A model generated the notes under the pieces. The model was not told where the DNA came from. It worked only from the letters and a program-made list of their open reading frames with translations, and ran no database searches. A stretch of DNA of 37,013 nucleotides from assembly GCA_033720855.1 (NCBI GenBank), contig JAWWBR010000021.1, forward strand, positions 1 through 37,013. The letters are read 5' to 3'. Shown here piece by piece: positions 22,438 to 30,760 of this stretch. This DNA is from SMXQ01 sp033720855 (GTDB lineage: Bacteria; Pseudomonadota; Alphaproteobacteria; SMXQ01). The first letter of the stretch is position 1. The number at the start of each line of letters is the position of its first letter. A program made the position numbers and the translations under genes.

Positions 22438-24690
22438 GTGGCCCGAAAGGCCGCATCCCCCAAGGGCGGCGCGCCGTCGCGGGACGACGTTCTCGCCTAT
22501 CTCCGGAAATGCGAAGGGCCGGTCGGGGTCGCCGAGCTCGCCCGCGCGTTCGCCGTCAAAGGCAAGGACAGAACCGCGCTGCGCCTGCTCCTGCGCCAGC
22601 TCCAGGAGGAGGGGCTGATCGAAACTCCCGAGCGGCGCAAATACGCCTCGCGCCAGAGGCTTGGCCCGGTCGCCGTGCTCGAGATTACCGGTCCCGACAG
22701 CGAGGGTGAACTGCGTGCCCGCCCGGTGCGTTGGGTGGAGGGCGAAACGCCGCCGTCGATCTATGTCGCACCCGGGCGCGGCAACCTGCGTGCGTTGGGA
22801 CCGGGGGAACGGGTTCTCGCGCGGCTCAGCCGCAACGAGGACGGGAGCTACGACGCCCGACCGATGCGGCGGCTCGAGGCCGCGCCGCTCGACGTCGTCG
22901 GGGTCTATGAACGCGCCGCCGGACGCGGCCGCATCCGCCCCACCGACCGCCGTGCCAAATACGATTTCATGGTGCCGGAGGCGGCGCGCAAAGGGGCCGA
23001 ACCCGGCGATCTGGTCCGCGCCCGGGCCCTGCCCCGCCGCAGCGGAGGCCTGCGCGAAGCGGAAGTCGTGGAGCGCATAGGGCATGTCGACAGTCCCGGC
23101 GCGATCGGGCTCATTGCCCTGCACTCCAATGACATCCCCACGGTCTTTTCCGAGGCTGCCCTTGCCGAGGCGGGCGCGGCGGAGGGCCCCACCCTCGGCC
23201 AACGAGAAGATCTGCGCGATACCCCTCTGGTGACGATCGACGGCGAAGACGCACGGGATTTCGACGATGCCGTCTTCGCCGAGCCCGACCGGGAGTCCGA
23301 GAATCCCGGCGGCTGGCGCCTCCTCGTCGCCATCGCCGATGTCGCCTGGTATGTGCGGCCCGGCGGCGCCCTCGACGACAGCGCGCGACGACGCGGCAAT
23401 TCGGTCTATCTCCCGGACCGGGTGGTGCCGATGCTGCCTGAAGCCTTATCGGCGGGATTGTGCTCCTTGAAGGAGGGCGAGGACCGCGCCGCACTGGCGG
23501 CCGAACTCCATATCGACGGCGACGGCAATCTGCGTCGCCACCGCTTCTTCCGTGCCCTCATACGCTCGGCTGCCCGCCTGACCTATACCCAGGCCCAGGA
23601 CATCATGGACGGCGGTCAGCACCCGCCCGACGGCCTCGGCCGGAACACGATCGAAAATCTCTACGGCGCCTATCACAGCCTGGCGCGGGCACGGGCGCAG
23701 CGGGGCACGCTGGAGCTGGATATCCCGGAATTCCAGGTCATCCTGTCGACCGACGGGACGGTATCCCGGATCTGCCGCCGCGAACGGCTCGTGAGCCACC
23801 GCTTGATCGAGGACTTCATGATCGCCGCGAACGTCGCCGCGGCGGAAACACTGCACAAGCGGCGGGCGCCCTGCATGTACCGTGTGCACCAACCCCCTGA
23901 TCCCGACAAGCTGGCGGGGTTGCGGGACTTCCTCGAGACCTTCGGTCTGCGCCTTCCGCCGGGCCCCGTCAACCGCGCCCGCGACCTCTCGAAACTGCTC
24001 GAGGCGAGCGCAAAACAGGATTCGGCGGACATCATCCATGAAGCGATTCTGCGCTGCCAGGCCCAAGCGGCCTACAGCCCGGACAACATCGGGCATTTCG
24101 GCCTGGCCCTTCGGCATTATGCCCATTTCACTTCGCCGATCCGCCGCTACGCCGATCTGCTCGTACACCGCGCCTTGATCGGCGGCCTCGGCCTGGGTGA
24201 GGGAGGCCTCGACGATGCCGCTGCGGCCCGATCCGCATTTCCCGAAATCGGCCTCCACGTATCCGACACCGAACGCCGCGCCCAACGGGCCGAACGCGAG
24301 GCCATGGACCGCTATCTCGCCCTTTATTTGGAAGAGCGCGTGGGCGCGCGCTTCGCGGGGCGCATCACCGGCGTTACGAGGTTCGGACTTTTCGTGCGGT
24401 TGCCGGAATTCGGCGCCGACGGCCTGGTGCCAGCGAGCCATCTCGGCGACGAGCGTTGGCATCACGACGAGAGTCTCCACAGCCTCGAGGGGATGGCATC
24501 GGGCACCGTCTACACCCTCGGCGACGGGGTCGAGGTGGAGATTCGCGAGGCTAATCCCGTAACCGGGGGCTTGGTCCTCGGGATTACCGCCCATCGCCCC
24601 CGCCCCGGCAAGAAGCGCAGCCGTCCAAAACCCGCCGGGCGGCGGCACGCGCAGCCGCGGCGGCGGGGCAAGAGAGGCAGAGGGCGATAG
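22438..24690 (+). CDS. rnr: Ribonuclease R
   Basis: A 750-residue 3'-to-5' exoribonuclease of the RNase II/RNB family that degrades structured RNA. An N-terminal winged-helix region (VLAYLRKCEGPVGVAELARAF) is followed by cold-shock domains, then the RNB domain with DGEDARDFDDAVFAE (catalytic Asp cluster) and AYSPDNIGHFGLAL...HFTSPIRRYADLLVHR. An S1 domain starts near GARFAGRITGVTRFGLFV, and the C-terminus is Lys/Arg-rich. The frame is open upstream inside topA, but GTG 22438, just after the topA stop, gives a normal length. Order topA-rnr is common in this group. Confidence 0.95.
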   Translation: MARKAASPKGGAPSRDDVLAYLRKCEGPVGVAELARAFAVKGKDRTALRLLLRQLQEEGLIETPERRKYASRQRLGPVAVLEITGPDSEGELRARPVRWVEGETPPSIYVAPGRGNLRALGPGERVLARLSRNEDGSYDARPMRRLEAAPLDVVGVYERAAGRGRIRPTDRRAKYDFMVPEAARKGAEPGDLVRARALPRRSGGLREAEVVERIGHVDSPGAIGLIALHSNDIPTVFSEAALAEAGAAEGPTLGQREDLRDTPLVTIDGEDARDFDDAVFAEPDRESENPGGWRLLVAIADVAWYVRPGGALDDSARRRGNSVYLPDRVVPMLPEALSAGLCSLKEGEDRAALAAELHIDGDGNLRRHRFFRALIRSAARLTYTQAQDIMDGGQHPPDGLGRNTIENLYGAYHSLARARAQRGTLELDIPEFQVILSTDGTVSRICRRERLVSHRLIEDFMIAANVAAAETLHKRRAPCMYRVHQPPDPDKLAGLRDFLETFGLRLPPGPVNRARDLSKLLEASAKQDSADIIHEAILRCQAQAAYSPDNIGHFGLALRHYAHFTSPIRRYADLLVHRALIGGLGLGEGGLDDAAAARSAFPEIGLHVSDTERRAQRAEREAMDRYLALYLEERVGARFAGRITGVTRFGLFVRLPEFGADGLVPASHLGDERWHHDESLHSLEGMASGTVYTLGDGVEVEIREANPVTGGLVLGITAHRPRPGKKRSRPKPAGRRHAQPRRRGKRGRGR

Positions 24691-24704
24691 CGTATTTTCA
24701 TGCT

Positions 24705-24726
24705 AGGTTGTATTTTCAGACAACCT
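24705..24726. repeat. Short perfect inverted repeat after rnr
   Basis: AGGTTGT (24705-24711) and ACAACCT (24720-24726) form a perfect 7-bp stem with an 8-base loop, 15 bases after the rnr stop and about 105 before the protease gene. No T tract follows, so it may be a processing or stability hairpin at the end of rnr, or an operator for the protease gene. Confidence 0.4.
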
Positions 24727-24831
24727 GAAGCGTACCAGCGTTAACTGTGAGACAACGGGTGGGGCGGTAAGATTCCTGCTGCCCCTCGTTCCGGCGGGCC
24801 GCCGTAGGTCAACGCCGATCGAAGATGGAAG

Positions 24832-26472
24832 ATGAACGCGCGCCGTAACACTGCCGACCTGGCCAAGTGCGAAGTACGACGGCAGATCCCGAGGGATCGT
24901 GCCGACGGCTGGATCCGCCGCGCGGCGATGCTGCTGGGCGTCATCGTCCTCGCCGGCTGCGCGGCAACCGCCGAACCCAGAGAGGATTTCCGGGTCGATC
25001 GCGCCACCAAGGTCTTTACCGCCGGTTTCGCGAATATTCAGGACAAATACATCGAGCCGGTGGACATCCCCGAACTCGCTTTCGAGGGGATGGAAAACCT
25101 CGACGAAATCGACCCCAGCCTCGTCGTCACGAAGTCGCGAAACAGCGTCAATCTTTCCGCCGGCGGCGTGCAGATCGCGGATCTTGTTTTGCCCGAGACC
25201 CGGACGCCCCGGGATTGGGCGCGCTTCACCGCGCGGGTGGTTTCGTCGGCGCGGCGAGGCTCGGCCGCCCTCCACGCGGCCGATTCCGAGACGATCTACG
25301 AGGCCGTCTTTCGCGGCGCCCTTCTCCCCCTGGACCTCCATTCGCGCTACGTCGGAATGCGTTCGGCCCGCGATTACCGGGCCCAACGCGAGGGCTTCGG
25401 CGGCATCGGCGTGCGCCTTGGGTTCGAAGGTGTGCTGCCCGTGATTGAAGCGATCTTGCCCGAGACCCCCGCCGCCCGCAGCCGGTTGCGTGCGGGCGAC
25501 ACCATCACCCATGTGGACGGCGAGTCCCTCATCGGCTTTTCCCAACGGGAAGTCATTTGGCGCTTGCGCGGGCTGGAAGGCACGACGGTCAATATTCGCG
25601 CGAGTCGTTCCGACCGGATAAACCCCATCACCGTCGCCTTGAAGCGCGCACAGATCTTCAATCGCACGGTGGAGTACGAGCGCCGAGGCGATCTGGCCTT
25701 GATCCGCGTCACCGGATTCAATCAACGCACATCCCGTGACCTGGAGCAGACGGTCGTGGGCCTCCCGTGGAACGAATCGCCGCCGATCAGAGGGATCGTG
25801 CTCGACCTGCGCGGAAACCCGGGTGGGCTGCTGGACCAAGCCGTGGCCGTGGCTGATGTCTTCCTGGGCAGCGGCCGGATCGTGTCGACGCGGGGCAGGC
25901 ACCCGGAGAGCGTTCAACGCTTCAACGCCACCGGCCGCGATCTCGCCCACGGGACACCGATGGTGGTGCTGATAAACGGACGCTCCGCATCGGCCGCCGA
26001 AATCGTCGCCTCGGCCCTGCAAGACCGCGGCCGAGCGGTGGTTGTGGGATCCAATTCCTACGGCAAGGGCACGGTGCAGAACATCACCCGCCTTCCCAAC
26101 GAAGGTGAACTGATCCTGACCTGGTCGCGGTTTCATGCGCCATCGGGTTACACCCTGGATCGCCTCGGTGTACTCCCCAATGTGTGCGCCGCCACGCTTC
26201 ACATGGGAGGAGACCCAGATCTTCGTGGACAGATGCTGACGGCCATCGGCGAAGCGACCATCGCATTGGCCAGATGGCGGACGTTCACCAGCTTCGACGG
26301 GTTGCGTCGCAGCGGATTGCGGAAGATCTGCCCGAGCCGGACGGACAAGTCCAAAATGGATCTCGCGATCGCACGGGAGATCCTCAGGGACCGGCGTCTT
26401 TACGCACGCACCCTGGGCATGTCGGCCCCGAAACTTGCCAAAAAGAAACGGGCCGACGCTCTCACCAACTGA
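24832..26472 (+). CDS. S41-family C-terminal processing protease, lipoprotein
   Basis: A 546-residue protease of the CtpA/Prc family. Residues 29-45 hold a hydrophobic stretch ending in LAGC, a lipobox, so the mature protein should be a lipoprotein in the periplasm; the N-terminal region before it is unusually long and charged. A PDZ domain (FGGIGVRLGFEGVLPVIEAI, RLRAGDTITHVDG) precedes the catalytic core with DLRGNPGGLLDQAVAVAD, the nucleophile in GRSASAAEIVASAL and the Lys in SNSYGKGTVQ, so the Ser-Lys dyad is intact. Such proteases trim envelope proteins or their adaptors. It carries about 100 residues beyond the core. Start ATG 24832 has only a weak ribosome site. Confidence 0.92.
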   Translation: MNARRNTADLAKCEVRRQIPRDRADGWIRRAAMLLGVIVLAGCAATAEPREDFRVDRATKVFTAGFANIQDKYIEPVDIPELAFEGMENLDEIDPSLVVTKSRNSVNLSAGGVQIADLVLPETRTPRDWARFTARVVSSARRGSAALHAADSETIYEAVFRGALLPLDLHSRYVGMRSARDYRAQREGFGGIGVRLGFEGVLPVIEAILPETPAARSRLRAGDTITHVDGESLIGFSQREVIWRLRGLEGTTVNIRASRSDRINPITVALKRAQIFNRTVEYERRGDLALIRVTGFNQRTSRDLEQTVVGLPWNESPPIRGIVLDLRGNPGGLLDQAVAVADVFLGSGRIVSTRGRHPESVQRFNATGRDLAHGTPMVVLINGRSASAAEIVASALQDRGRAVVVGSNSYGKGTVQNITRLPNEGELILTWSRFHAPSGYTLDRLGVLPNVCAATLHMGGDPDLRGQMLTAIGEATIALARWRTFTSFDGLRRSGLRKICPSRTDKSKMDLAIAREILRDRRLYARTLGMSAPKLAKKKRADALTN

Positions 26473-26492
26473 AGCGTGGCCTTTGGCTTCCC

Positions 26493-26520
26493 TTGACACG
26501 GCGCGCCATAAGCTTATTTT
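26493..26520 (+). promoter_or_regulatory. Promoter of rpmG
   Basis: TTGACA (26493-26498), a perfect -35 box, and TATTTT (26515-26520) are separated by 16 bases. The rpmG start codon lies 36 bases further on, with AAGGAT as ribosome site. Confidence 0.65.
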
Positions 26521-26556
26521 CCCTGAAAATCACCTCCGAGCACCAAGGATCAACCC

Positions 26557-26724
26557 ATGGCCAAAGCGAACACCATAGTCATCAAAATGGAATCGACCGC
26601 GGGAACCGGATATTTCTACGTGGCAAAGAAGAACCCGCGGACGCAGACGGAAAAGCTTGAAATGCGCAAATACGACCCGGTCGCGCGTAAGCACGTGATC
26701 TTCAAGGAAAACAAGATCAAGTGA
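26557..26724 (+). CDS. rpmG: 50S ribosomal protein L33
   Basis: A 55-residue L33, a small basic protein of the large ribosomal subunit near the E site. It begins MAKANTIVIKMESTAGTGYF, continues VAKKNPRTQTEKLEMRKYDP and ends HVIFKENKIK, the standard Cys-free form of the protein. AAGGAT precedes ATG 26557. It has its own promoter (TTGACA box) and is followed by a strong terminator, so it is a single-gene unit. Confidence 0.96.
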   Translation: MAKANTIVIKMESTAGTGYFYVAKKNPRTQTEKLEMRKYDPVARKHVIFKENKIK

Positions 26725-26764
26725 GCGTTAACGCGCCGAACGCGACGCGGAAAATCGCAACAGC

Positions 26765-26793
26765 AAAAAAGCCGGCACATGCCGGCTTTTTTT
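26765..26793. terminator. Bidirectional Rho-independent terminator between rpmG and pleD
   Basis: A6, then GCCGGC-ACAT-GCCGGC, then T7. The stem is flanked by A on one side and T on the other, so it can stop both rpmG (plus, ending at 26724) and pleD (minus, ending at 26820). Confidence 0.92.
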
Positions 26794-26819
26794 AACAACG
26801 GCAGCGTTTCCAGCGCCGT

Positions 26820-28229
26820 TCACAAACCGCCCACCGCCCGCCCGGCCTGGGCGGCCAGATCCGATTGCACCTCGACCCGATTGCGGCCGTTGCGTTTCGC
26901 TTCATAGAGCGCTTCATCGGCGCGCGCCAACAGCCCCTCGGCCGTATCGGTTTCATCCTTCCGGCTGGCGACACCAATGCTGACGGTGACGTCGACTTTG
27001 CCGTCCTCCCCGGCATCGAAAGGCGTTTCCGCGACCAGGCCTCGCAGGCGTTCGGCCACGGTGGCGGCAACCGTGGCATCGCACTCAGGCATGACCACCA
27101 CGAATTCCTCGCCGCCACGGCGCGCGGCGGTGTCGAATTCTCGGATGCTGCGCACGACCCGACCGGCGAATTCCTTGAGCACCATATCGCCGACGCCATG
27201 TCCGTAGTTGTCGTTAACGTTCTTGAAGAAGTCGATGTCCAGCATGAGGACGCTGAGCGGCTTGCCGTTGGCCACGGACCGCCGCAACGCGGTATCCATG
27301 TGGGCCGACAGATAACGATGATTGTATAGCCCGGTAAGGTCGTCGGTCAGCGCCAGCGACAGGCTGCGCATATAGTTCTCTTGCAGTCGTTCGCGGTATC
27401 GCTTTTGCCGCAGCTGGGTGCGGACCCGCACCTTGAGTTCGTTGGTATCGATCGGGCGAATCAGGTAATCGTTGATGCCGAGTTCGAATCCCTTGGCAAG
27501 GCCACCCACCTCCTCCGGCTCGATGACCAACAGCACCGGCATGGTGCGGTAATCCTCGAGGGCGCGCAGCTGCGAACAGAACCTGAGCCCGTCGCTCTCC
27601 TCCAGGTAAAGGCTGGTGATAACCAGATCAAAGGCGGCGCTCCCCAGTTGCTCCATGGCCTCGGCCGCGGTGGTGACGCAGGTCACCGACTGGCGGTCAT
27701 CGACCAGTATGGTGGCCAGTCGCTCGCCGACGAATTCGTCGGGTTCCACCACCAGGACCGATCCCTCGGGATGATCGGAAAGATCCAGGGCCTTGCCGAC
27801 ATCGTCCACCCCAAGCTGGCCGTAGGTCTCTTCCTGCATGCGCCATTCGTCGATGGCCCTTTTGATCCGCGCCAGTGAACGGATACGGGCAAACAGGGTG
27901 ATATCGTTGACCGGCTTGGTCAGAAAATCGTCGGCCCCCGCCTCGAGCCCCATGACACGATCGGAGACGTCGGAGAGGGCGGTCACCATGACCACGGGAA
28001 TATGCGCGGTTTCGGTGTCCGCCTTCAGCCGGCGGCAAACCTCGAAACCGTCCATTTCCGGCATCATCACATCCAGCAATATGATGTCGGGCGCGCTTTC
28101 CTTCGCCGCGGCCAGGGCCTCCTCCCCGCTGGTCGCGGTGATGACGGTAAAGTACTCGGCCGTCAGCTTGGCCTCCAACACCTTGACGTTGGTGGGGAGG
28201 TCGTCGACTACAAGCACGCGCGCGGTCAT
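26820..28229 (-). CDS. pleD: PleD-type response regulator diguanylate cyclase
   Basis: A 469-residue cyclic-di-GMP synthase with the PleD layout REC-REC-GGDEF. The first receiver (about 1-120) has the acidic pocket D9/D10 and phosphoacceptor D53 in LLDVMMPEMDG. The second (about 155-275) is degenerate: the acceptor position reads ITSLYLEE, Ser instead of Asp, as expected of the PleD adaptor receiver. The cyclase domain carries GGEEF at 372-376 and a RxxD inhibitory site (REFD, 363-366), so it should be active and product-inhibited. In Caulobacter, PleD is phosphorylated by DivJ/PleC and drives the swarmer-to-stalked change. It follows divK by 4 bases. Confidence 0.95.
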   Translation of the reverse strand: MTARVLVVDDLPTNVKVLEAKLTAEYFTVITATSGEEALAAAKESAPDIILLDVMMPEMDGFEVCRRLKADTETAHIPVVMVTALSDVSDRVMGLEAGADDFLTKPVNDITLFARIRSLARIKRAIDEWRMQEETYGQLGVDDVGKALDLSDHPEGSVLVVEPDEFVGERLATILVDDRQSVTCVTTAAEAMEQLGSAAFDLVITSLYLEESDGLRFCSQLRALEDYRTMPVLLVIEPEEVGGLAKGFELGINDYLIRPIDTNELKVRVRTQLRQKRYRERLQENYMRSLSLALTDDLTGLYNHRYLSAHMDTALRRSVANGKPLSVLMLDIDFFKNVNDNYGHGVGDMVLKEFAGRVVRSIREFDTAARRGGEEFVVVMPECDATVAATVAERLRGLVAETPFDAGEDGKVDVTVSIGVASRKDETDTAEGLLARADEALYEAKRNGRNRVEVQSDLAAQAGRAVGGL

Positions 28230-28233
28230 TGGG

Positions 28234-28599
28234 TTATTCCAGCACCTTCTGGATGGTGGAGATAAAGGACGTCACGGAAATCGGCTTGGCGATATAGGCC
28301 TCGCAACCGCCTTCCCTGATCTTCTCTTCGTCGCCCTTCATGGCAAACGCCGTCACCGCGATGACGGGAATGGATTTCAACTCGTCGTCTTCCTTAAGTT
28401 GGCGCGTCACCTCAAGACCGGATATTTCCGGCAACTGGATGTCGAGAACGATCAAGTCCGGCCGATGTTCCCTGGCGAGCTTCAGCGCTTCCCGACCGTC
28501 TTGGGTCTGCACGGTGCTATATCCGTAGGCCTCAAGCAGATCATGGAAAAGCTTCATGTTGAGTTCGTTGTCTTCAACGATAAGAATTTTCTGGCTCAT
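28234..28599 (-). CDS. divK: Single-domain response regulator DivK
   Basis: A 121-residue stand-alone receiver with no output domain. It begins MSQKILIVEDNELNMKLFHDLLEA and carries phosphoacceptor D53 in LIVLDIQLPEISGLEV, the Thr in PVIAVTAFAMKGD, and Lys in AYIAKPISV. This matches alphaproteobacterial DivK, which passes cell-fate signals from DivJ/PleC to DivL-CckA and thereby to CtrA. First gene of the divK-pleD operon. A candidate CtrA box lies about 135 bases upstream (28733-28749). Confidence 0.95.
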   Translation of the reverse strand: MSQKILIVEDNELNMKLFHDLLEAYGYSTVQTQDGREALKLAREHRPDLIVLDIQLPEISGLEVTRQLKEDDELKSIPVIAVTAFAMKGDEEKIREGGCEAYIAKPISVTSFISTIQKVLE

Positions 28600-28732
28600 G
28601 GCTCCCTAGACCTTCCATCCCGGCATGCGTGCTTCGTCCTGCTACGGCCTCGAACCGCCTGGGCATAGGCGAAACCCGCCAGGAAATGCTCCCTTTGTTC
28701 CCTCAGCGCGCCGCCATGATGCCGCAGTACTC

Positions 28733-28749
28733 GTTAGAACTTGGTTAAC
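28733..28749 (-). promoter_or_regulatory. Candidate CtrA-binding site upstream of divK
   Basis: On the minus strand the sequence reads GTTAACCAAGTTCTAAC, that is TTAA, seven bases, CTAA. It differs from the CtrA consensus TTAA-N7-TTAA at one position, and the first half also matches the extended form TTAACCA. In Caulobacter divK is CtrA-dependent, which makes the location meaningful. Confidence 0.45.
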
Positions 28750-28850
28750 ACTCCAGCCATCGGGAATCCCGCATAAAACCAACGAATTTAAGGCGTTACA
28801 AGGTGACGCGGTGAATTTCGACGGCGGTTCTCGGCCGCTTTCCGGCGCCG

Positions 28851-29681
28851 TCAACAGGTGGGGCCGGGCAATTCCTCCAGCGACGTGAGGTTTCCCTTTA
28901 CCGTGAATGTGCCCCAATCCCATTCGAAGTCATCGGCGACGCCATTGTCGAACACCCGGAGTCCGGCCTCGTGTTGCGGTTCGGCCTTGCTGCTGGCCAG
29001 CGCAAAGAAGGCAAGCCGCATGTGCCACGACGGGCGACGCGTGAGAGGGTCCTTGGCCCATTTCCCGACCGCCTCCTGTTGGAGGCCGAGGATCACCGCG
29101 TTGACCTCCAATGCGCCCTCCTTGCTTTGTCCGTCGAATACGACCCGAAACACCCGGTTTTTCCCGTTGCGGGCGCCGGCAATCAGGTGCCTGACGTGGG
29201 TGGTCGGAAATATCGTGCCTTTCGGAAGGTCGAATCGGGTGCCCTTCGGCCGGCTGAAATCGGCATGGCCCCCGCCGCCCTCGGCGGTGAGACTGGCATT
29301 CCCTTGAATGTCTTCCGTCACGGCGCCATCGCGGGTGGTTCGCGCGGTAAACCGATAGGTCATCCCGTCCAGGGATTCGAAGCTCGAAAAATTCGATTCC
29401 GTTTCGATCCGGTTGCCCTCGGTATTGACCAAAGTCAACTGAAAGCGGTGCTTTAAGGCCCAGCCCTCGCACGATTTCTCCGTCTCCATGGTCATGGTGC
29501 CTTTGGCACCGGCAACATCCCCGCCAGCGCGAACCCGACCGAGGCGCATCTCGTAGGTCGCCTTGTGCGGCACCAGGTCGACGGTATTTTCGCTTCGTGC
29601 CTGCGTGGCAAACGGCAACATTCCCAGCACCTGGACGATGGCGACAAAACAAACCAGTGATCGGACCAAAGAGACCTCCAT
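28851..29681 (-). CDS. eipB: EipB-family cell-envelope integrity protein (DUF1849)
   Basis: A protein of up to 276 residues with an N-terminal secretion signal (about 1-29, VRSLVCFVAIVQVLG...TQARS), so it is periplasmic. It resembles EipB of Brucella, a beta-spiral protein needed for envelope integrity. Two cysteines frame the mature part, EKSCEGWAL near residue 70 and the final residue in LPGPTC, matching the conserved disulfide of the family. The middle has YRFTARTTRDG and FDLPKGTIFPTTHVRHLI. The ATG at 29681 has no good ribosome site, whereas TTG at 29669 is preceded by GGAGGT five bases earlier and would give a more typical signal peptide. The TTG start deserves consideration. Confidence 0.88.
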   Translation of the reverse strand: MEVSLVRSLVCFVAIVQVLGMLPFATQARSENTVDLVPHKATYEMRLGRVRAGGDVAGAKGTMTMETEKSCEGWALKHRFQLTLVNTEGNRIETESNFSSFESLDGMTYRFTARTTRDGAVTEDIQGNASLTAEGGGGHADFSRPKGTRFDLPKGTIFPTTHVRHLIAGARNGKNRVFRVVFDGQSKEGALEVNAVILGLQQEAVGKWAKDPLTRRPSWHMRLAFFALASSKAEPQHEAGLRVFDNGVADDFEWDWGTFTVKGNLTSLEELPGPTC

Positions 29682-29968
29682 CGAGACAATGACCTACCCA
29701 TCCATGACCGGACGGATTATGCCACCGAATCGCCCATTGATATAGGCGCACGACCGGCGCTCGCGCCCGGGTGGGCGAACGACTGGGCATTTCTTGCCGC
29801 CACGCGACGGTTTTTTCCGCCCGCCCAACAAAGAAAGCGGCAGAAGCCCGGCCAGAGACGGGTATCCCGTTGAAATCCAATGATTCTTCATCTGGCGCGG
29901 GTTTTGCTTCCCCGTTTGTGGTTCACACACTCCGGTTGCGGGGCGTGAATCGGGCCAGTGGCGACGGA

Positions 29969-30727
29969 ATGTCAACCAACGAACGGATCATGGACCGAGA
30001 GACCGAAAAGAGCCAAAGCGTCCTCGCTGACGACGGGACGGCAGATACCGACGATCGCGACCTGATGCGCAGGATACTGTCGGCGGAGCAATCTCTTTCC
30101 GCCTTCATGAGCAGGCCCGGTTCGGCTCCCACTCGGCCCGCCCATGGCGCCTCCATGCCGCTGGTCGAGCAAATTCTCGACACCACCGCGGAGGTCGAGA
30201 GTTTTCTCACCGAACAATCCGCACGCATCGCATATCTCGAGAACCTGACCCTCACCGACGAACTGACCGGCCTGCGCAACAGGCGGGGGTTCAACGAATG
30301 CCTGCGCCGATCCTTGGCCGCCACCACGCGCTACGGTGACAAGGGCGCTTTGGTCTTCTGTGACCTCGATGGCTTCAAGGACATCAACGACAATTTCGGC
30401 CATCACGTGGGGGATATCGTCCTCAGGCAGGTCGCGCGTGTGATCGAATCCCATGTCCGGGAGACCGATATCGTTGCTCGACTGGGCGGCGACGAATTTG
30501 CCGTCATCATGGTTCAGACGAACTGGCGGGACGGGCTAAAACGCGCCGAAATGCTCAATCATGTGATGAACCGCACGATCGTTACCTATGACGGCCTGAA
30601 GATCCCGATCAGCGCCAGCTTCGGAGTCGAGCCTTTTGGTCCCAGCGACACCGAGGACAAGCTTGTCGCCCGCGCCGACATGGCCATGTATGTCAACAAG
30701 CGCAAAAAGAACGCGGTGACGGATTAG
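29969..30727 (+). CDS. GGDEF-domain diguanylate cyclase
   Basis: About 252 residues from ATG 29969. The N-terminal 90 residues are polar and charged, with a helical stretch (VEQILDTTAEVESFLTEQSARIAYLENL) likely to form a short coiled coil for dimerisation. Then comes a GGDEF domain starting LTDELTGLRNRRGF, with DLDGFKDINDNFGHHVGD and the active GGDEF at 173-177. A RxxD inhibitory site (RETD, 164-167) lies just before it. All catalytic residues are intact, so cyclic-di-GMP synthesis is likely. No sensor or membrane segment is present. Earlier in-frame starts reach back to 29771 but add unlike-protein sequence; ATG 29990 is another option. Divergent from eipB. Confidence 0.88.
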   Translation: MSTNERIMDRETEKSQSVLADDGTADTDDRDLMRRILSAEQSLSAFMSRPGSAPTRPAHGASMPLVEQILDTTAEVESFLTEQSARIAYLENLTLTDELTGLRNRRGFNECLRRSLAATTRYGDKGALVFCDLDGFKDINDNFGHHVGDIVLRQVARVIESHVRETDIVARLGGDEFAVIMVQTNWRDGLKRAEMLNHVMNRTIVTYDGLKIPISASFGVEPFGPSDTEDKLVARADMAMYVNKRKKNAVTD

Positions 30728-30760
30728 CCCCGCAAAGAGCGAACGGCGGCCGGCCCACCG

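Noticed and set aside
24703..26499. A 598-codon minus-strand open frame opposite the S41 protease gene
   Set aside because: High-GC codon usage keeps antisense frames open. The product shows no family motifs, while the plus-strand gene has intact PDZ, Ser and Lys motifs.
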